From: Gordoniibacillus chartarius
GTDB taxonomy: Bacteria; Bacillota; Bacilli; Paenibacillales; NBRC-103111
Direction of reading: 5' to 3'
NCBI RefSeq assembly: GCF_042432825.1
Contig: NZ_JBHLWN010000026.1
Coordinates: forward strand, 1-43,964
DNA: 43,964 nt
Shown here: positions 7,116 to 14,811 of the stretch, one piece after another
Layout of the letters: the number at the start of each line of letters is the position of its first letter
Numbering within the stretch: the stretch's first letter is position 1
Translations under genes and position numbers: made by a program
The notes under the pieces: generated by a model
Database searches by the model: none
What the model was told of the DNA's origin: nothing
The model's input: only the letters and a program-made list of their open reading frames with translations

Positions 7116-7856
7116 ATGACAGGCATGCGACATCCAGAGTTGAAACTTCTATTTCGGAAAGAATATCTGCGGTTCTTCCTTCTCATCCATATCCCTTTCT
7201 ACCTCTGGTTGTTTATTACAAGGGAATACCCTGTTTTTTTGGCAACCTTTGATGCAACGATTATCTTGCTTGCTGTCTTATATTTCTTAGTCATCAGACC
7301 ACTGATGCTAAATGGAACCATTAAGGCTTATTACCGCAAGCATTATCGAACAAAGACGAAGGGTTCTGTTCTGAGCGTGACATATACAGGCATTTGGTTT
7401 AGTGCATTGTTTCGTTCTTTCCTGCTTGTGGGGAATTTCCTTATTCAGTATTTCACGTTTGATGCTGATGAAGTACCTTCGCTCCTTGAGCATATGAAGC
7501 GGAACTTTCTAAGTATGGACGGGGCTACAGCGGGAGTGACAGTGTTTGGCCTTTTCCTTTATTTGCTGTATTACAAGGAGCGTTTTATTAGCATTCAGTT
7601 ATTCAGCAATCGAACGATGATTCTCATCCTGGAAGGCTGGAGTGTAGAAGCCGCAATGAAAAGGGTGTTGAGCGAACGGGAATCTGAACTTGCACACAAA
7701 TATATTTCGATGCCTAAACCAGTTGTAGTACGGCAAGAAACAAAGCAAAGCTCCGAAACGTCTCAACCCTCTGCTCCTCCTGTTCAGGATGATCAAGGTC
7801 AATCAAATGTCATTGCCTTTCCTGTCACTCCGATGCGGCGGCATGCCAGGAAATAA
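7116..7856 (+). CDS. Multi-span membrane protein with cytoplasmic C-terminal tail
   Basis: Start follows GGAGGGTGAGAGAG. Hydrophobic segments lie near residues 18-33, 40-62, 93-113 and 140-157. After these comes a helical region (WSVEAAMKRVLSERESEL) and a low-complexity Ser/Gln/Pro tail of about 45 residues. The positive-inside rule suggests a cytoplasmic C-terminus. I do not recognise the family; such proteins are common in plasmid transfer or membrane-stress clusters, but nothing here proves either. The gene downstream begins 13 bp later. Confidence 0.65.
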   Translation: MTGMRHPELKLLFRKEYLRFFLLIHIPFYLWLFITREYPVFLATFDATIILLAVLYFLVIRPLMLNGTIKAYYRKHYRTKTKGSVLSVTYTGIWFSALFRSFLLVGNFLIQYFTFDADEVPSLLEHMKRNFLSMDGATAGVTVFGLFLYLLYYKERFISIQLFSNRTMILILEGWSVEAAMKRVLSERESELAHKYISMPKPVVVRQETKQSSETSQPSAPPVQDDQGQSNVIAFPVTPMRRHARK

Positions 7857-7869
7857 AGGGGGTGCAAAA

Positions 7870-8265
7870 ATGTTCAGGCGAAAAACAGGGTTTAAGGTTG
7901 AGGGGCATCAGATTCGTTTTGAATGCCTCGGACATAAGGTTAAAGGACTGGAGATCTGGTACGAAAACAAGCGTGTTAGAGACGTTTTTAAGGATATGCC
8001 ATATTCAAACTCGGTTGTCGAAGCTTTTCGAGCCTATAAAGAAGATTCGGATATAAATTATCAATATCTTCTGATCACTGACAATATGGACAAGAGCGAT
8101 AATTGGTTTTATCGCCAAAACAAAGTGTGGGTCGTCACGCTGAAATATGTGCTTGAAACAATTGTCCAGGCATTATCTCTGCAAAATATTGATATCGAGC
8201 CTTTGAGGAGGTTTATTGACCGATGCAGATGTTTGACATCGAATTCGATCATGAGCTGTTCTTGA
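7870..8265 (+). CDS. Hypothetical protein, 131 aa
   Basis: ATG 7870 has AAGGGGGTG in front and lies 13 bp after the membrane protein stop; longer in-frame starts overlap that gene and are unlikely. The product reads MFRRKTGFKVEGHQIRFEC and then alternates short strands and helices. No family is recognised. Its last 43 bp overlap the next gene in a different frame, so the two are probably translationally coupled. Confidence 0.6.
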   Translation: MFRRKTGFKVEGHQIRFECLGHKVKGLEIWYENKRVRDVFKDMPYSNSVVEAFRAYKEDSDINYQYLLITDNMDKSDNWFYRQNKVWVVTLKYVLETIVQALSLQNIDIEPLRRFIDRCRCLTSNSIMSCS

Positions 8266-8651
8266 ATTATACCCAAGAGTTGCACAAGCATCTTTTTGGA
8301 GATGGTGTAACGTTTGAGGATCTTATTCGGGATATAGACAATCATCATCAAAAACACCACTTGGTAACACTTCATCTTTTAAAAGATAAAGAGACCTTCC
8401 ATAGCTATTACGACAGAAAGCATGAGCTTGGTCTTGATTCAGTATTAAACATCATTATTTGTGCCTTAACCGAAGATACAGCAGGGGATAAAATCAAGGA
8501 ACATCTTGTTTCTTGTTTATCGATTACGCCAGAGATGAAGACATCTGAGGCAAAAAGCAATGATAGGAAGCTTTTAATGAAGAACTTGAAATCGTTTATG
8601 ATGTACGCTCGAAAGAAGAGGGGTGTCTTCGATCAAGCGATTCAGGAATGA
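8223..8651 (+). CDS. Hypothetical acidic helical protein, 142 aa
   Basis: The ribosome binding site GAGGAGG (about 8206-8212) and ATG 8223 lie inside the preceding gene. The product is all-helical in appearance with clusters of His (DIDNHHQKHHLVTLHLL). It has no membrane span or known motif. It is the last gene of the small-gene cluster and is followed directly by the TTATGNA repeat region. Confidence 0.6.
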   Translation: MQMFDIEFDHELFLNYTQELHKHLFGDGVTFEDLIRDIDNHHQKHHLVTLHLLKDKETFHSYYDRKHELGLDSVLNIIICALTEDTAGDKIKEHLVSCLSITPEMKTSEAKSNDRKLLMKNLKSFMMYARKKRGVFDQAIQE

Positions 8652-8817
8652 CTTATGAAAGACTTCACACAATGTTATGAAAGAGTTTCATAACAATTGC
8701 ATAACTTATGCATAATTCTTTATGAAGGTTATGCATAACGCTTATGTATAACCTTCATAAAAGTTATGCAAGTCTTTCATAACTTTTATGCATATCTTTC
8801 ATACATTCTATGAAGGA
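8652..8817. repeat. Dense cluster of TTATGNA repeats in both orientations
   Basis: About fourteen copies of TTATG(A/C)A or its complement occupy 165 bp, spaced roughly 10-12 bp. Larger palindromes are nested inside: TTATGAAGGTTAT (8720-8732) pairs with ATAACCTTCATAA (8748-8760), and GTTATGCATAAC lies within. The regular helical spacing suggests cooperative protein binding, as with iterons, a centromere or an operator array. No matching binding protein is adjacent. Confidence 0.7.
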
Positions 8818-8829
8818 TGTGTGAGGTTA

Positions 8830-8849
8830 GCTCGAACGTGGTTCGACCA
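8830..8849. repeat. 20-bp repeat, copy A
   Basis: GCTCGAACGTGGTTCGACCA occurs here and identically at 30224-30243. It contains the inverse arms TCGAAC and GTTCGA around GTG. It directly follows the TTATGNA cluster. Confidence 0.75.
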
Positions 8850-8917
8850 GCAAGCTATTCGCTATCATGAAGAGTCAATATACAATCGAAAAAAGAAAAA
8901 ATGAAGGAGTGTTTCAA

Positions 8918-9925
8918 ATGATAAATTCATCAAAAATAGCAACAGCATTCTTGGCGGCGGCAGTTATACTATCAGCAAGTGTTCCCGCAGTTATGGCAGC
9001 GGGACATTCCGCCGTCTCGCAAACCGAAAAAGCATACTCTGTCGTAACAAACGGTAAATTGCTTGACGATGTTTCCGTATTCGAGGAGGATGGCATCATC
9101 AATGTACAGCTCGCTCCGATTGTCAAATCTATGGGCGAATCCATCCAATGGGATGAAGATACTCAGACGGCAATTATCACGAAAAAAGACCAAACAGTTA
9201 TCAAGGTAACAGTAAACAAGACTGTTGCCACGATCAATGACAAAGACGTGATTCTATCAACAAAAAAAATCGATAATGTAATCGTCCCTTCGTCGGCAAG
9301 AGCGACGAGTACCGCTGGTAAGCTGTTTGTGCCAGTTGAAGCATTCAAAAATGCCTTTGGCTACAGCGTTCAGGTGAAGAACAGGGGTTCAGAAAAAATC
9401 ATTATGATTCAGGAATCGACCGAGAAAAACAAAAAGAAAGAAGCGGCTACGCCCGTTTTGAAAGGTGGCAAGCTTGATCTGCCCTATCCAGCGTCGAATT
9501 GGGTTCCGCCTCTGATCAAATCTGAGGATACAGGCGACAAGTATAAAAACTATAAAATTCTCGAATCTGAATTGGGTTTAGTCAAAGGGGCGTTCTTCAT
9601 TCCCCATTCTGGTTCCAATAGAATTGAGTTATCTGACTTGATGGTTTCCGCCTATGATGATGGAACAACCCACATTGTCATTTATACGTGGTACGGAAGC
9701 AAGACAGAGGAGAGTGTTCACAATAGAACGCCGTATATCGGACGCGAAGTCTTTAAGTTCTATTTTTCAAAAGACCACGATAAACTATTCAACATCGTCG
9801 ATAAGGGGTTAACTGGAAACTTAGATACTAAGGAGTTTTTAAACAAGGAATTTGTGTTCGATGGTCGTAAGGTTCTGATCAAAAAAACTGGAGAAGCGAT
9901 TACCATATTCATTTCGAAGAAATAA
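8918..9925 (+). CDS. Secreted protein with copper-amine-oxidase-N-like domain
   Basis: ATG 8918 is chosen because GAAGGAGTG precedes it and a clean signal peptide follows (MINSSKIATAFLAAAVILS, cleavage near AAG). Residues about 40-145 match the Cu_amine_oxidase_N repeat pair common in Paenibacillaceae surface proteins (GKLLDDVSVFEEDGIINVQL, then VKSMGESIQWDEDTQTAII and KLFVPVEAFKNAFGY). This domain is a wall-binding or scaffold module and not an oxidase. The C-terminal 170 residues are unassigned. It is followed by its own terminator and sits before another exported protein. Confidence 0.8.
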   Translation: MINSSKIATAFLAAAVILSASVPAVMAAGHSAVSQTEKAYSVVTNGKLLDDVSVFEEDGIINVQLAPIVKSMGESIQWDEDTQTAIITKKDQTVIKVTVNKTVATINDKDVILSTKKIDNVIVPSSARATSTAGKLFVPVEAFKNAFGYSVQVKNRGSEKIIMIQESTEKNKKKEAATPVLKGGKLDLPYPASNWVPPLIKSEDTGDKYKNYKILESELGLVKGAFFIPHSGSNRIELSDLMVSAYDDGTTHIVIYTWYGSKTEESVHNRTPYIGREVFKFYFSKDHDKLFNIVDKGLTGNLDTKEFLNKEFVFDGRKVLIKKTGEAITIFISKK

Positions 9926-9931
9926 CGAGAC

Positions 9932-9957
9932 GAGGCGAAAGCCTCTTCTTTTTTTGT
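9932..9957 (+). terminator. Rho-independent terminator
   Basis: GAGGC, a GAAA loop and GCCTC are followed by TTCTTTTTTT. Confidence 0.9.
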
Positions 9958-10102
9958 GCAAAAAAACTCAAAAAGCTTATCAAATCATTGGAAATATCTA
10001 AAATATATAAGCTTTTCATCGGACGTTATACGACCAAAACTATGTATTCATGAAAGGTGAATTCAAACATAATCAAAACAGAAAAAAGAGGGAGGATGAG
10101 AG

Positions 10103-13078
10103 ATGGAAAAAAACAAAAAAATTTTTTTTGGATTGATGGTTATTACAGGACTCTGTGTGAGCATATTTGCTTACAGCAATTTAAAATCAGAGGCAGATAC
10201 GATTGATCTGGGATCTAAGGTTGAGCGACATTGGGATGATGGGAATGGAAACCAAGTTCGAGACACTTCGCAGTCGCCGACATACATCACCTTTAAGCCA
10301 GGAACTATACAGTATAGGGAATATGGTGATAGGAAGTTTTGGCAAAGACTTCATGAGAATCAGTTCCTTGTTTACTCTCCGATTGAGCCGAAGAAGACTC
10401 AGCGTAACAATGCAAACATGGACTTGTCTATTATGATCGAAAATCGTGTCCAGCTACCAGATAGAGACTACTGGAAACTTGTTGATCCCGACTGGAATCA
10501 AAACTTGAAGCTTGGTTCGATAGAACCAGGATATCAGTCAAAAGACATGTACCGTGGCGATAATACTGGTACAACAACGCTAACTGGGAGCAAGTATTTC
10601 GACAAGAAGTACGAATGGCGTTTTATCGGCGTGGGAAGCTCAGGTGTCGGAATCCAGAATCCGTTCTTCCCGCCAGATTACCCAGTCGAGACTAAGGATG
10701 ACTGGAGACCAGAGCTTAAAAATTGGATTGAAGAGCCGTGGAATCATTTCACCAGTCCTTCGCCTTACGACGATCCTTCGATGCGGGAACAGAAAGTTTC
10801 CTGGTTTGAGAAGTATTTTTTTAAGCAGAACCCCTCGTTTGTTATAAAATCACTGACTCTCAAGCAGAACGCAGAGTATTGGGCAAAATACTTTACACTC
10901 CATAACAATCCTGACGAATCAACGGGGATTGTTACGGGATGGCATAAAACCGCAAGTGGAAGAGTCTATTATGCAAGTTTCATCATGGCGACTCCCCCAC
11001 AAAGTAATTTGCGGCTTATCGACTATCAAATTCATGAGAAGCAAACAGGAAAACTCATTGCACAACAAACAATTGACGAGTCTAATGATACTAACACCGA
11101 GAAAAAGCTCAATACCGTGGGACCATATGTTGAGGCGGGTAAAACGTACACGATTACGGCAAAAGTGAAAAACATGATCATACCAGGTTTAAACGGAAAG
11201 GATACCAAACACCAGCCCATTCGACTATATCAGGCATACAAAGTTGATGATGATGTTTACACCTACAACTATACAGTTTCGCCAAACGAAAACGTGTATC
11301 CGACAAATCAGGTAACGACGATCCAATATGGAAAATCTGTTGATTTTAGCAAACAAAAAGATAGAGATGGTAAAGAGGTTCAATGGGAGTTTACAGTGCC
11401 AACGAATGCGAAAAAAGAAATAACGTTTGAGGCTGGAATTGACTACGGATTCTATCTCGCTGGCGAAAACATCTATCAGGACGATGATTTTGCAGAGATC
11501 AGACTGAAAATCAAGCCAGAAGATATAGGAGTAACCAAAGATGCAATTCTAATTGATCAGAATGGAAAGCAAGTCGAGGATGTTGTTCCCTATCAAACGT
11601 ATAGCCTGCGTTTCTTTGTTAAGAAGTTTGCAGGAGATGCGAAAGTTGGAGATTCGAATGACCCGAAAAACCCTTATGCTTCCGTGGATGTTGCCGTATC
11701 AGACAAAGGCACTATCACAAAATACTATAATCAAGTAAAGACAAAAGAAATGATCACAAAAGAAGGTCAAGTCGTTCAGATTGATGTCCCAAACGCAATA
11801 ACACCTTCCACACCAATGGTTGAAGCAACATGGCAACTTGCTCAGTTGCACCGTGACAATGGGCAAAGTCAAATTTTTGAAAACGATGGTCCTTACAAAA
11901 AACTGTGGGCATCTGAAATCAATATTAGCGTAAACAACTTCAAAATTACACCGCCAGCATTTATGCTACCTGTGGGACAAAACTCTACAACAGAAACAGT
12001 GTCCTTTAATTTTGACGTGATGAACCACAATGTCGAAAACCAAGACAAAGACATTGAAATTGTCATCAAAAAAGGCGGTCAAGTGATATGGAGTGACACT
12101 ATAAGCATACCTGCGAATCGTATATATACAGTGCCAACGATTACTGTACCTGCTGTTAACCTGAGTGGTGGAGAAAATGCATTCTCCGTTGAGGTTAACC
12201 CGCCTCCAAGAAAGTGGTTCGAATTCTTGAAGGATGGTTCAGATCCTTATGCTGATAATATTGCATTCAACTCTGTTATGGTTCACCCAAATCAACCTGC
12301 AAGCCAGTGCTTGATTTTGAACAATGAGAACACTTGGTCAACCACGCACTACTTGCGTGAATGGCATGGATATCGTGTTTATTGGACGCATTGTACCAAG
12401 AGCGGATGCCACCAGCATAGTTATTGCGTAACAACCAGCGATGTCTCTTGGACAGAAACCATTGATTATTACGAACGGTATACGATTTCTGCGGTTATGT
12501 TTAGAAGCAAACTGACGAAAGACCAAGCGATTCGTGATGGAGCAAATCCAGGCGATCCTAATGTGGGATGGGTGGATATCGCAAATGGTAGACCTGGAGA
12601 AGTAAAAGCAGGTTATGGGTTCGAAATCAAATACATTGTTACTTATAGGACAAATACATTTACCGCATCACCTAAACCTTGGCATAGAGATTGTAGTGGT
12701 AAAACCGTAAATCCGAGACATGGTAGCCCTGTTGATGCTCCAAATAGCATCCAAGTCGCAATGCCATTCAACGATAAATCTGGACAGCCAGTAAAGTACA
12801 ATCTGAATTCAACTTCAGAATCGGGACGTTGGGACAACTTGACTCAAACTTACGAAATGCCATACCACAATGCCTTCAACATGAAGCAAACAAGGGAAAT
12901 TTATACCAATGTTACGGCAAAAGATGGCGATTACCCGATCAGAATCGATACGTATCCTTACTTCTATGGCTCGTATGACAAGCCCCAGACCTCAAAGTTT
13001 CTTTGCGATTACAAAATCGTCAATATTCGAGTGCGTGGAGCTGACACCGATGACATCAAGAGTCACCTAACTCAGTAA
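10103..13078 (+). CDS. Large exported protein of unknown function (991 aa)
   Basis: Start follows GGGAGGATGAG. An N-terminal hydrophobic segment (KIFFGLMVITGLCVSIFAY) acts as signal or anchor. The rest is a long, beta-rich, Asn/Asp/Tyr-rich extracellular protein with several immunoglobulin- or CARDB-like stretches (for example near residues 320-360 and 640-715) and a Cys/His-rich patch near 770-785 (HCTKSGCHQHSYC). From memory it resembles large proteins annotated with an Athe_2463-type domain on Firmicute plasmids and integrative elements; this needs a profile search. No LPXTG or S-layer anchor is visible. It could act in surface adhesion or mating. Confidence 0.7.
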   Translation: MEKNKKIFFGLMVITGLCVSIFAYSNLKSEADTIDLGSKVERHWDDGNGNQVRDTSQSPTYITFKPGTIQYREYGDRKFWQRLHENQFLVYSPIEPKKTQRNNANMDLSIMIENRVQLPDRDYWKLVDPDWNQNLKLGSIEPGYQSKDMYRGDNTGTTTLTGSKYFDKKYEWRFIGVGSSGVGIQNPFFPPDYPVETKDDWRPELKNWIEEPWNHFTSPSPYDDPSMREQKVSWFEKYFFKQNPSFVIKSLTLKQNAEYWAKYFTLHNNPDESTGIVTGWHKTASGRVYYASFIMATPPQSNLRLIDYQIHEKQTGKLIAQQTIDESNDTNTEKKLNTVGPYVEAGKTYTITAKVKNMIIPGLNGKDTKHQPIRLYQAYKVDDDVYTYNYTVSPNENVYPTNQVTTIQYGKSVDFSKQKDRDGKEVQWEFTVPTNAKKEITFEAGIDYGFYLAGENIYQDDDFAEIRLKIKPEDIGVTKDAILIDQNGKQVEDVVPYQTYSLRFFVKKFAGDAKVGDSNDPKNPYASVDVAVSDKGTITKYYNQVKTKEMITKEGQVVQIDVPNAITPSTPMVEATWQLAQLHRDNGQSQIFENDGPYKKLWASEINISVNNFKITPPAFMLPVGQNSTTETVSFNFDVMNHNVENQDKDIEIVIKKGGQVIWSDTISIPANRIYTVPTITVPAVNLSGGENAFSVEVNPPPRKWFEFLKDGSDPYADNIAFNSVMVHPNQPASQCLILNNENTWSTTHYLREWHGYRVYWTHCTKSGCHQHSYCVTTSDVSWTETIDYYERYTISAVMFRSKLTKDQAIRDGANPGDPNVGWVDIANGRPGEVKAGYGFEIKYIVTYRTNTFTASPKPWHRDCSGKTVNPRHGSPVDAPNSIQVAMPFNDKSGQPVKYNLNSTSESGRWDNLTQTYEMPYHNAFNMKQTREIYTNVTAKDGDYPIRIDTYPYFYGSYDKPQTSKFLCDYKIVNIRVRGADTDDIKSHLTQ

Positions 13079-13095
13079 AATTATAGAAATAGTTG

Positions 13096-13130
13096 AAAGG
13101 GATTAGGGGCTAATACTCCTGACCCTTTTT
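13096..13130 (+). terminator. Probable Rho-independent terminator
   Basis: AAAGGG and AGG pair imperfectly with CCT and CCCTTT, followed by a T-run, 18 bp after the large exported protein gene. Confidence 0.6.
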
Positions 13131-13207
13131 ATTTCACATCGACAGTATCACGAAGCAAGGTTTTCTGCTAAACTTAGCTTCAAATCGAAATACTGGTGGT
13201 GAGAGTA

Positions 13208-13393
13208 GTGCTAAAAATTAGCCAATGTGTATTTTGTGGATGCCTGACAGTACCTCCTGCCAGACTGGAGATCCCCGTAAGATCCAATAAAATCAAAAGC
13301 ATACAAGCTGATGGTGCAAAGTGCTCTCAATGCGGAGAAGAATACTATGATGCACAGACAATGCGAACGATAGAGGAACTCGAAAAAGCTTAG
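13208..13393 (+). CDS. YgiT/MqsA-type zinc finger protein, 61 aa
   Basis: GTG 13208 is preferred, with GGTGGTGAGAG just upstream; in-frame GTGs at 13196 and 13199 fall inside that site. Two Cys pairs (CVFCG near residue 7 and CSQCGEEYYDAQT near 43) give the YgiT-type zinc finger seen in MqsA antitoxins. The usual DNA-binding C-terminal HTH of MqsA is absent and no MqsR toxin lies next to it. It may be a stand-alone zinc-ribbon protein. Confidence 0.75.
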   Translation: MLKISQCVFCGCLTVPPARLEIPVRSNKIKSIQADGAKCSQCGEEYYDAQTMRTIEELEKA

Positions 13394-13418
13394 GAATTAA
13401 ATAATGAACTGTAACAAC

Positions 13419-13448
13419 GAGCGTGATCCCAATTCTCGCTCTTTTTTT
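13419..13448 (+). terminator. Rho-independent terminator
   Basis: GAGCG pairs with CGCTC across a 13-nt loop, followed by TTTTTTT. Confidence 0.75.
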
Positions 13449-13643
13449 ATTTTTGACGCCAATCCCGTTGCTTTTTTAACTTCATCCACCCTTCCCTCCT
13501 CAACTTTTCCTCGATTGTTATTATAACTGCAAAGCAAATCTATAATATTGCAAACTACAAATCAAAGCAGGCGAATGTAAGCATTTATTTTGGACAAGGT
13601 AGGACTTTAGGCAGAGGAAAAATTAAGAAGGGGATTGGTTTTA

Positions 13644-14057
13644 ATGATGATCAAGAAGATGGTTTCTTATGTTGTGGGTCTGATGATTCTCTCATTTTTT
13701 GCAGGAGGCATTGTATCTTTTGCGTTGGAATTTGTACCATACCTATTGTTGGCGATTGTGTTGATTGCACCATTTTTCGGAGCAATCAGAATAAAAATGA
13801 ATTGGAGTACAGGCATACTTTTTCTCTTTAAGGTATTGAAGTTTCGTAAAGTGTCCATTACCTTTTTATTGGTCAGTTGCATTGTGATAATGATGCTATT
13901 CAAGGTTATGGTGATGAAGATATTAATGGCCGTGCTGTTCGCTTTGGGGGGAGCGACAGTGATATGCATCGGTTGGGAATCCGTCCGCTATGGACTTAAC
14001 AAGTGGAAGGCAATCCAAATCGTTTCGTTTGTACAAGCTTTTAAAAAGGCATGGTAG
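13644..14057 (+). CDS. Small integral membrane protein, 137 aa
   Basis: AAGGGGA lies about 10 nt before ATG 13644; a TTG 9 bp earlier is also in frame. Four hydrophobic segments are visible (MVSYVVGLMILSFFAGGI, YLLLAIVLIAPFFG, ITFLLVSCIVIMMLF and ILMAVLFALGGATVICIGW). The tail is basic. No family is recognised. It forms its own transcription unit with a terminator. Confidence 0.6.
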   Translation: MMIKKMVSYVVGLMILSFFAGGIVSFALEFVPYLLLAIVLIAPFFGAIRIKMNWSTGILFLFKVLKFRKVSITFLLVSCIVIMMLFKVMVMKILMAVLFALGGATVICIGWESVRYGLNKWKAIQIVSFVQAFKKAW

Positions 14058-14067
14058 CTACCCAAAG

Positions 14068-14090
14068 AGCCAGCTAAATACTGGCTTTTT
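14068..14090 (+). terminator. Rho-independent terminator
   Basis: AGCCAG, loop CTAAATA, CTGGCT, then TTTT. Confidence 0.8.
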
Positions 14091-14153
14091 GCATTCCCGA
14101 TATCATTGATTTTCGGCAATTTGGTAAAATCAAAACAGAGGAGGATGATCGGT

Positions 14154-14460
14154 ATGGAAATGGGGCAAATGGCAACATTGCTACGCACGATTATTTCTGA
14201 GGAATTAAAGCCTATCCGAGACGATGTCTCTGGATTGAAAAACGATATGGAGGGTTTGAAGCAAGATGTTTCAGCCATGAACGAAAGACTGAAAAGGGTC
14301 GAGGAAACCGTTAGCAGGGTGGAGGCTTCGCAAAGCGAAGAGGTAACAGGTATGCTGAAACTCTTGGATAGAAAAATTGGATGTCATACGAAAAGATGTT
14401 GAATTTACATTCATGAAAGTTTCGAAGAATGAATTGGAGATCAATAGGCTGAAAATGTAA
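14154..14460 (+). pseudogene. Frameshifted coiled-coil gene
   Basis: After a perfect GAGGAGG site the frame encodes an amphipathic coiled coil (SEELKPIRDDVSGLKNDMEG and onward, heptads of Leu/Val/Met) and reaches an abrupt stop at 14402. Removing one A from the A5 run at 14372-14376 restores a frame reading RKLDVIRKDVEFTFMKVSKN and on to a stop at 14460, which continues the same heptad pattern. This is a one-base insertion, a sequencing error, or programmed slippage. Similar small coiled-coil proteins accompany phage and plasmid genes in Bacillales. The function is unknown. Confidence 0.7.
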
Positions 14461-14485
14461 AAAATCAGGTGAATAAGGCAAGGGG

Positions 14486-14519
14486 AAAAGACCAGGGGAA
14501 CAATTGCTCTGGTCTTTTT
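14486..14519. terminator. Probably bidirectional intrinsic terminator
   Basis: AAAAGACCAG pairs with CTGGTCTTTT, giving T-runs on both strands. On the plus strand it ends the coiled-coil gene. Confidence 0.8.
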
Positions 14520-14535
14520 GTTTTGAAAATGAAGA

Positions 14536-14559
14536 TAAAAAAGACCCGATAAACGGGTC
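14536..14559 (-). terminator. Reverse-strand terminator cut off from its gene by the IS element
   Basis: On the reverse strand GACCCG and CGGGTC form a hairpin followed by TTTTTT. It lies 48 bp past the original stop (14607-14609) of the gene now at 16064-16447, so it was that gene's terminator before the IS256-family insertion separated them. Confidence 0.7.
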
Positions 14560-14686
14560 GTTAATAAGGATGGAGATGGCAGATTGTGTTATCTTATACG
14601 CGTTTCTCAGTTCAAATATTCACTGCTTGGGGAATGTAAATTTTTTTGTGTAAATGGGTTTTTAATAGGTGAATGATTACGTCAAC

Positions 14687-14796
14687 GGCTTTACATGGAG
14701 GGGCGGGCATGATAGGCTCGGTTGCCTTGCGATGCATGGTTTAGAGGCATCGCTCCATCGCAAGAAATCATGCCCGCAGAGGCTCCATGTCAAGCC
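14687..14796. repeat. Conserved hairpin core, copy 1 (inside the IS256-family element)
   Basis: Outer arms GGCTT-T-ACATGGAG and CTCCATGT-C-AAGCC pair with one bulge-like mismatch. A second helix pairs GCGGGCATGAT with ATCATGCCCGC. The apical part pairs GCGATGC with GCATCGC. A related sequence with the same outer helices and a different apical hairpin occurs at 27640-27746. It lies between the transposase stop and the left end of the IS. Confidence 0.75.
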
Positions 14797-14811
14797 GACT
14801 CAACAGCTGGG

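Noticed and set aside
8831..8845. CGAAC-GTG-GTTCG read as a LexA/DinR box
   Set aside because: The Bacillus box needs a 4-bp spacer between GAAC and GTTC; here it is 3 bp, and the second copy is not in front of any SOS-type gene.
8840..8849. GTTCGACC resembling a tRNA T-loop
   Set aside because: No acceptor, D or anticodon stem can be folded around either copy.
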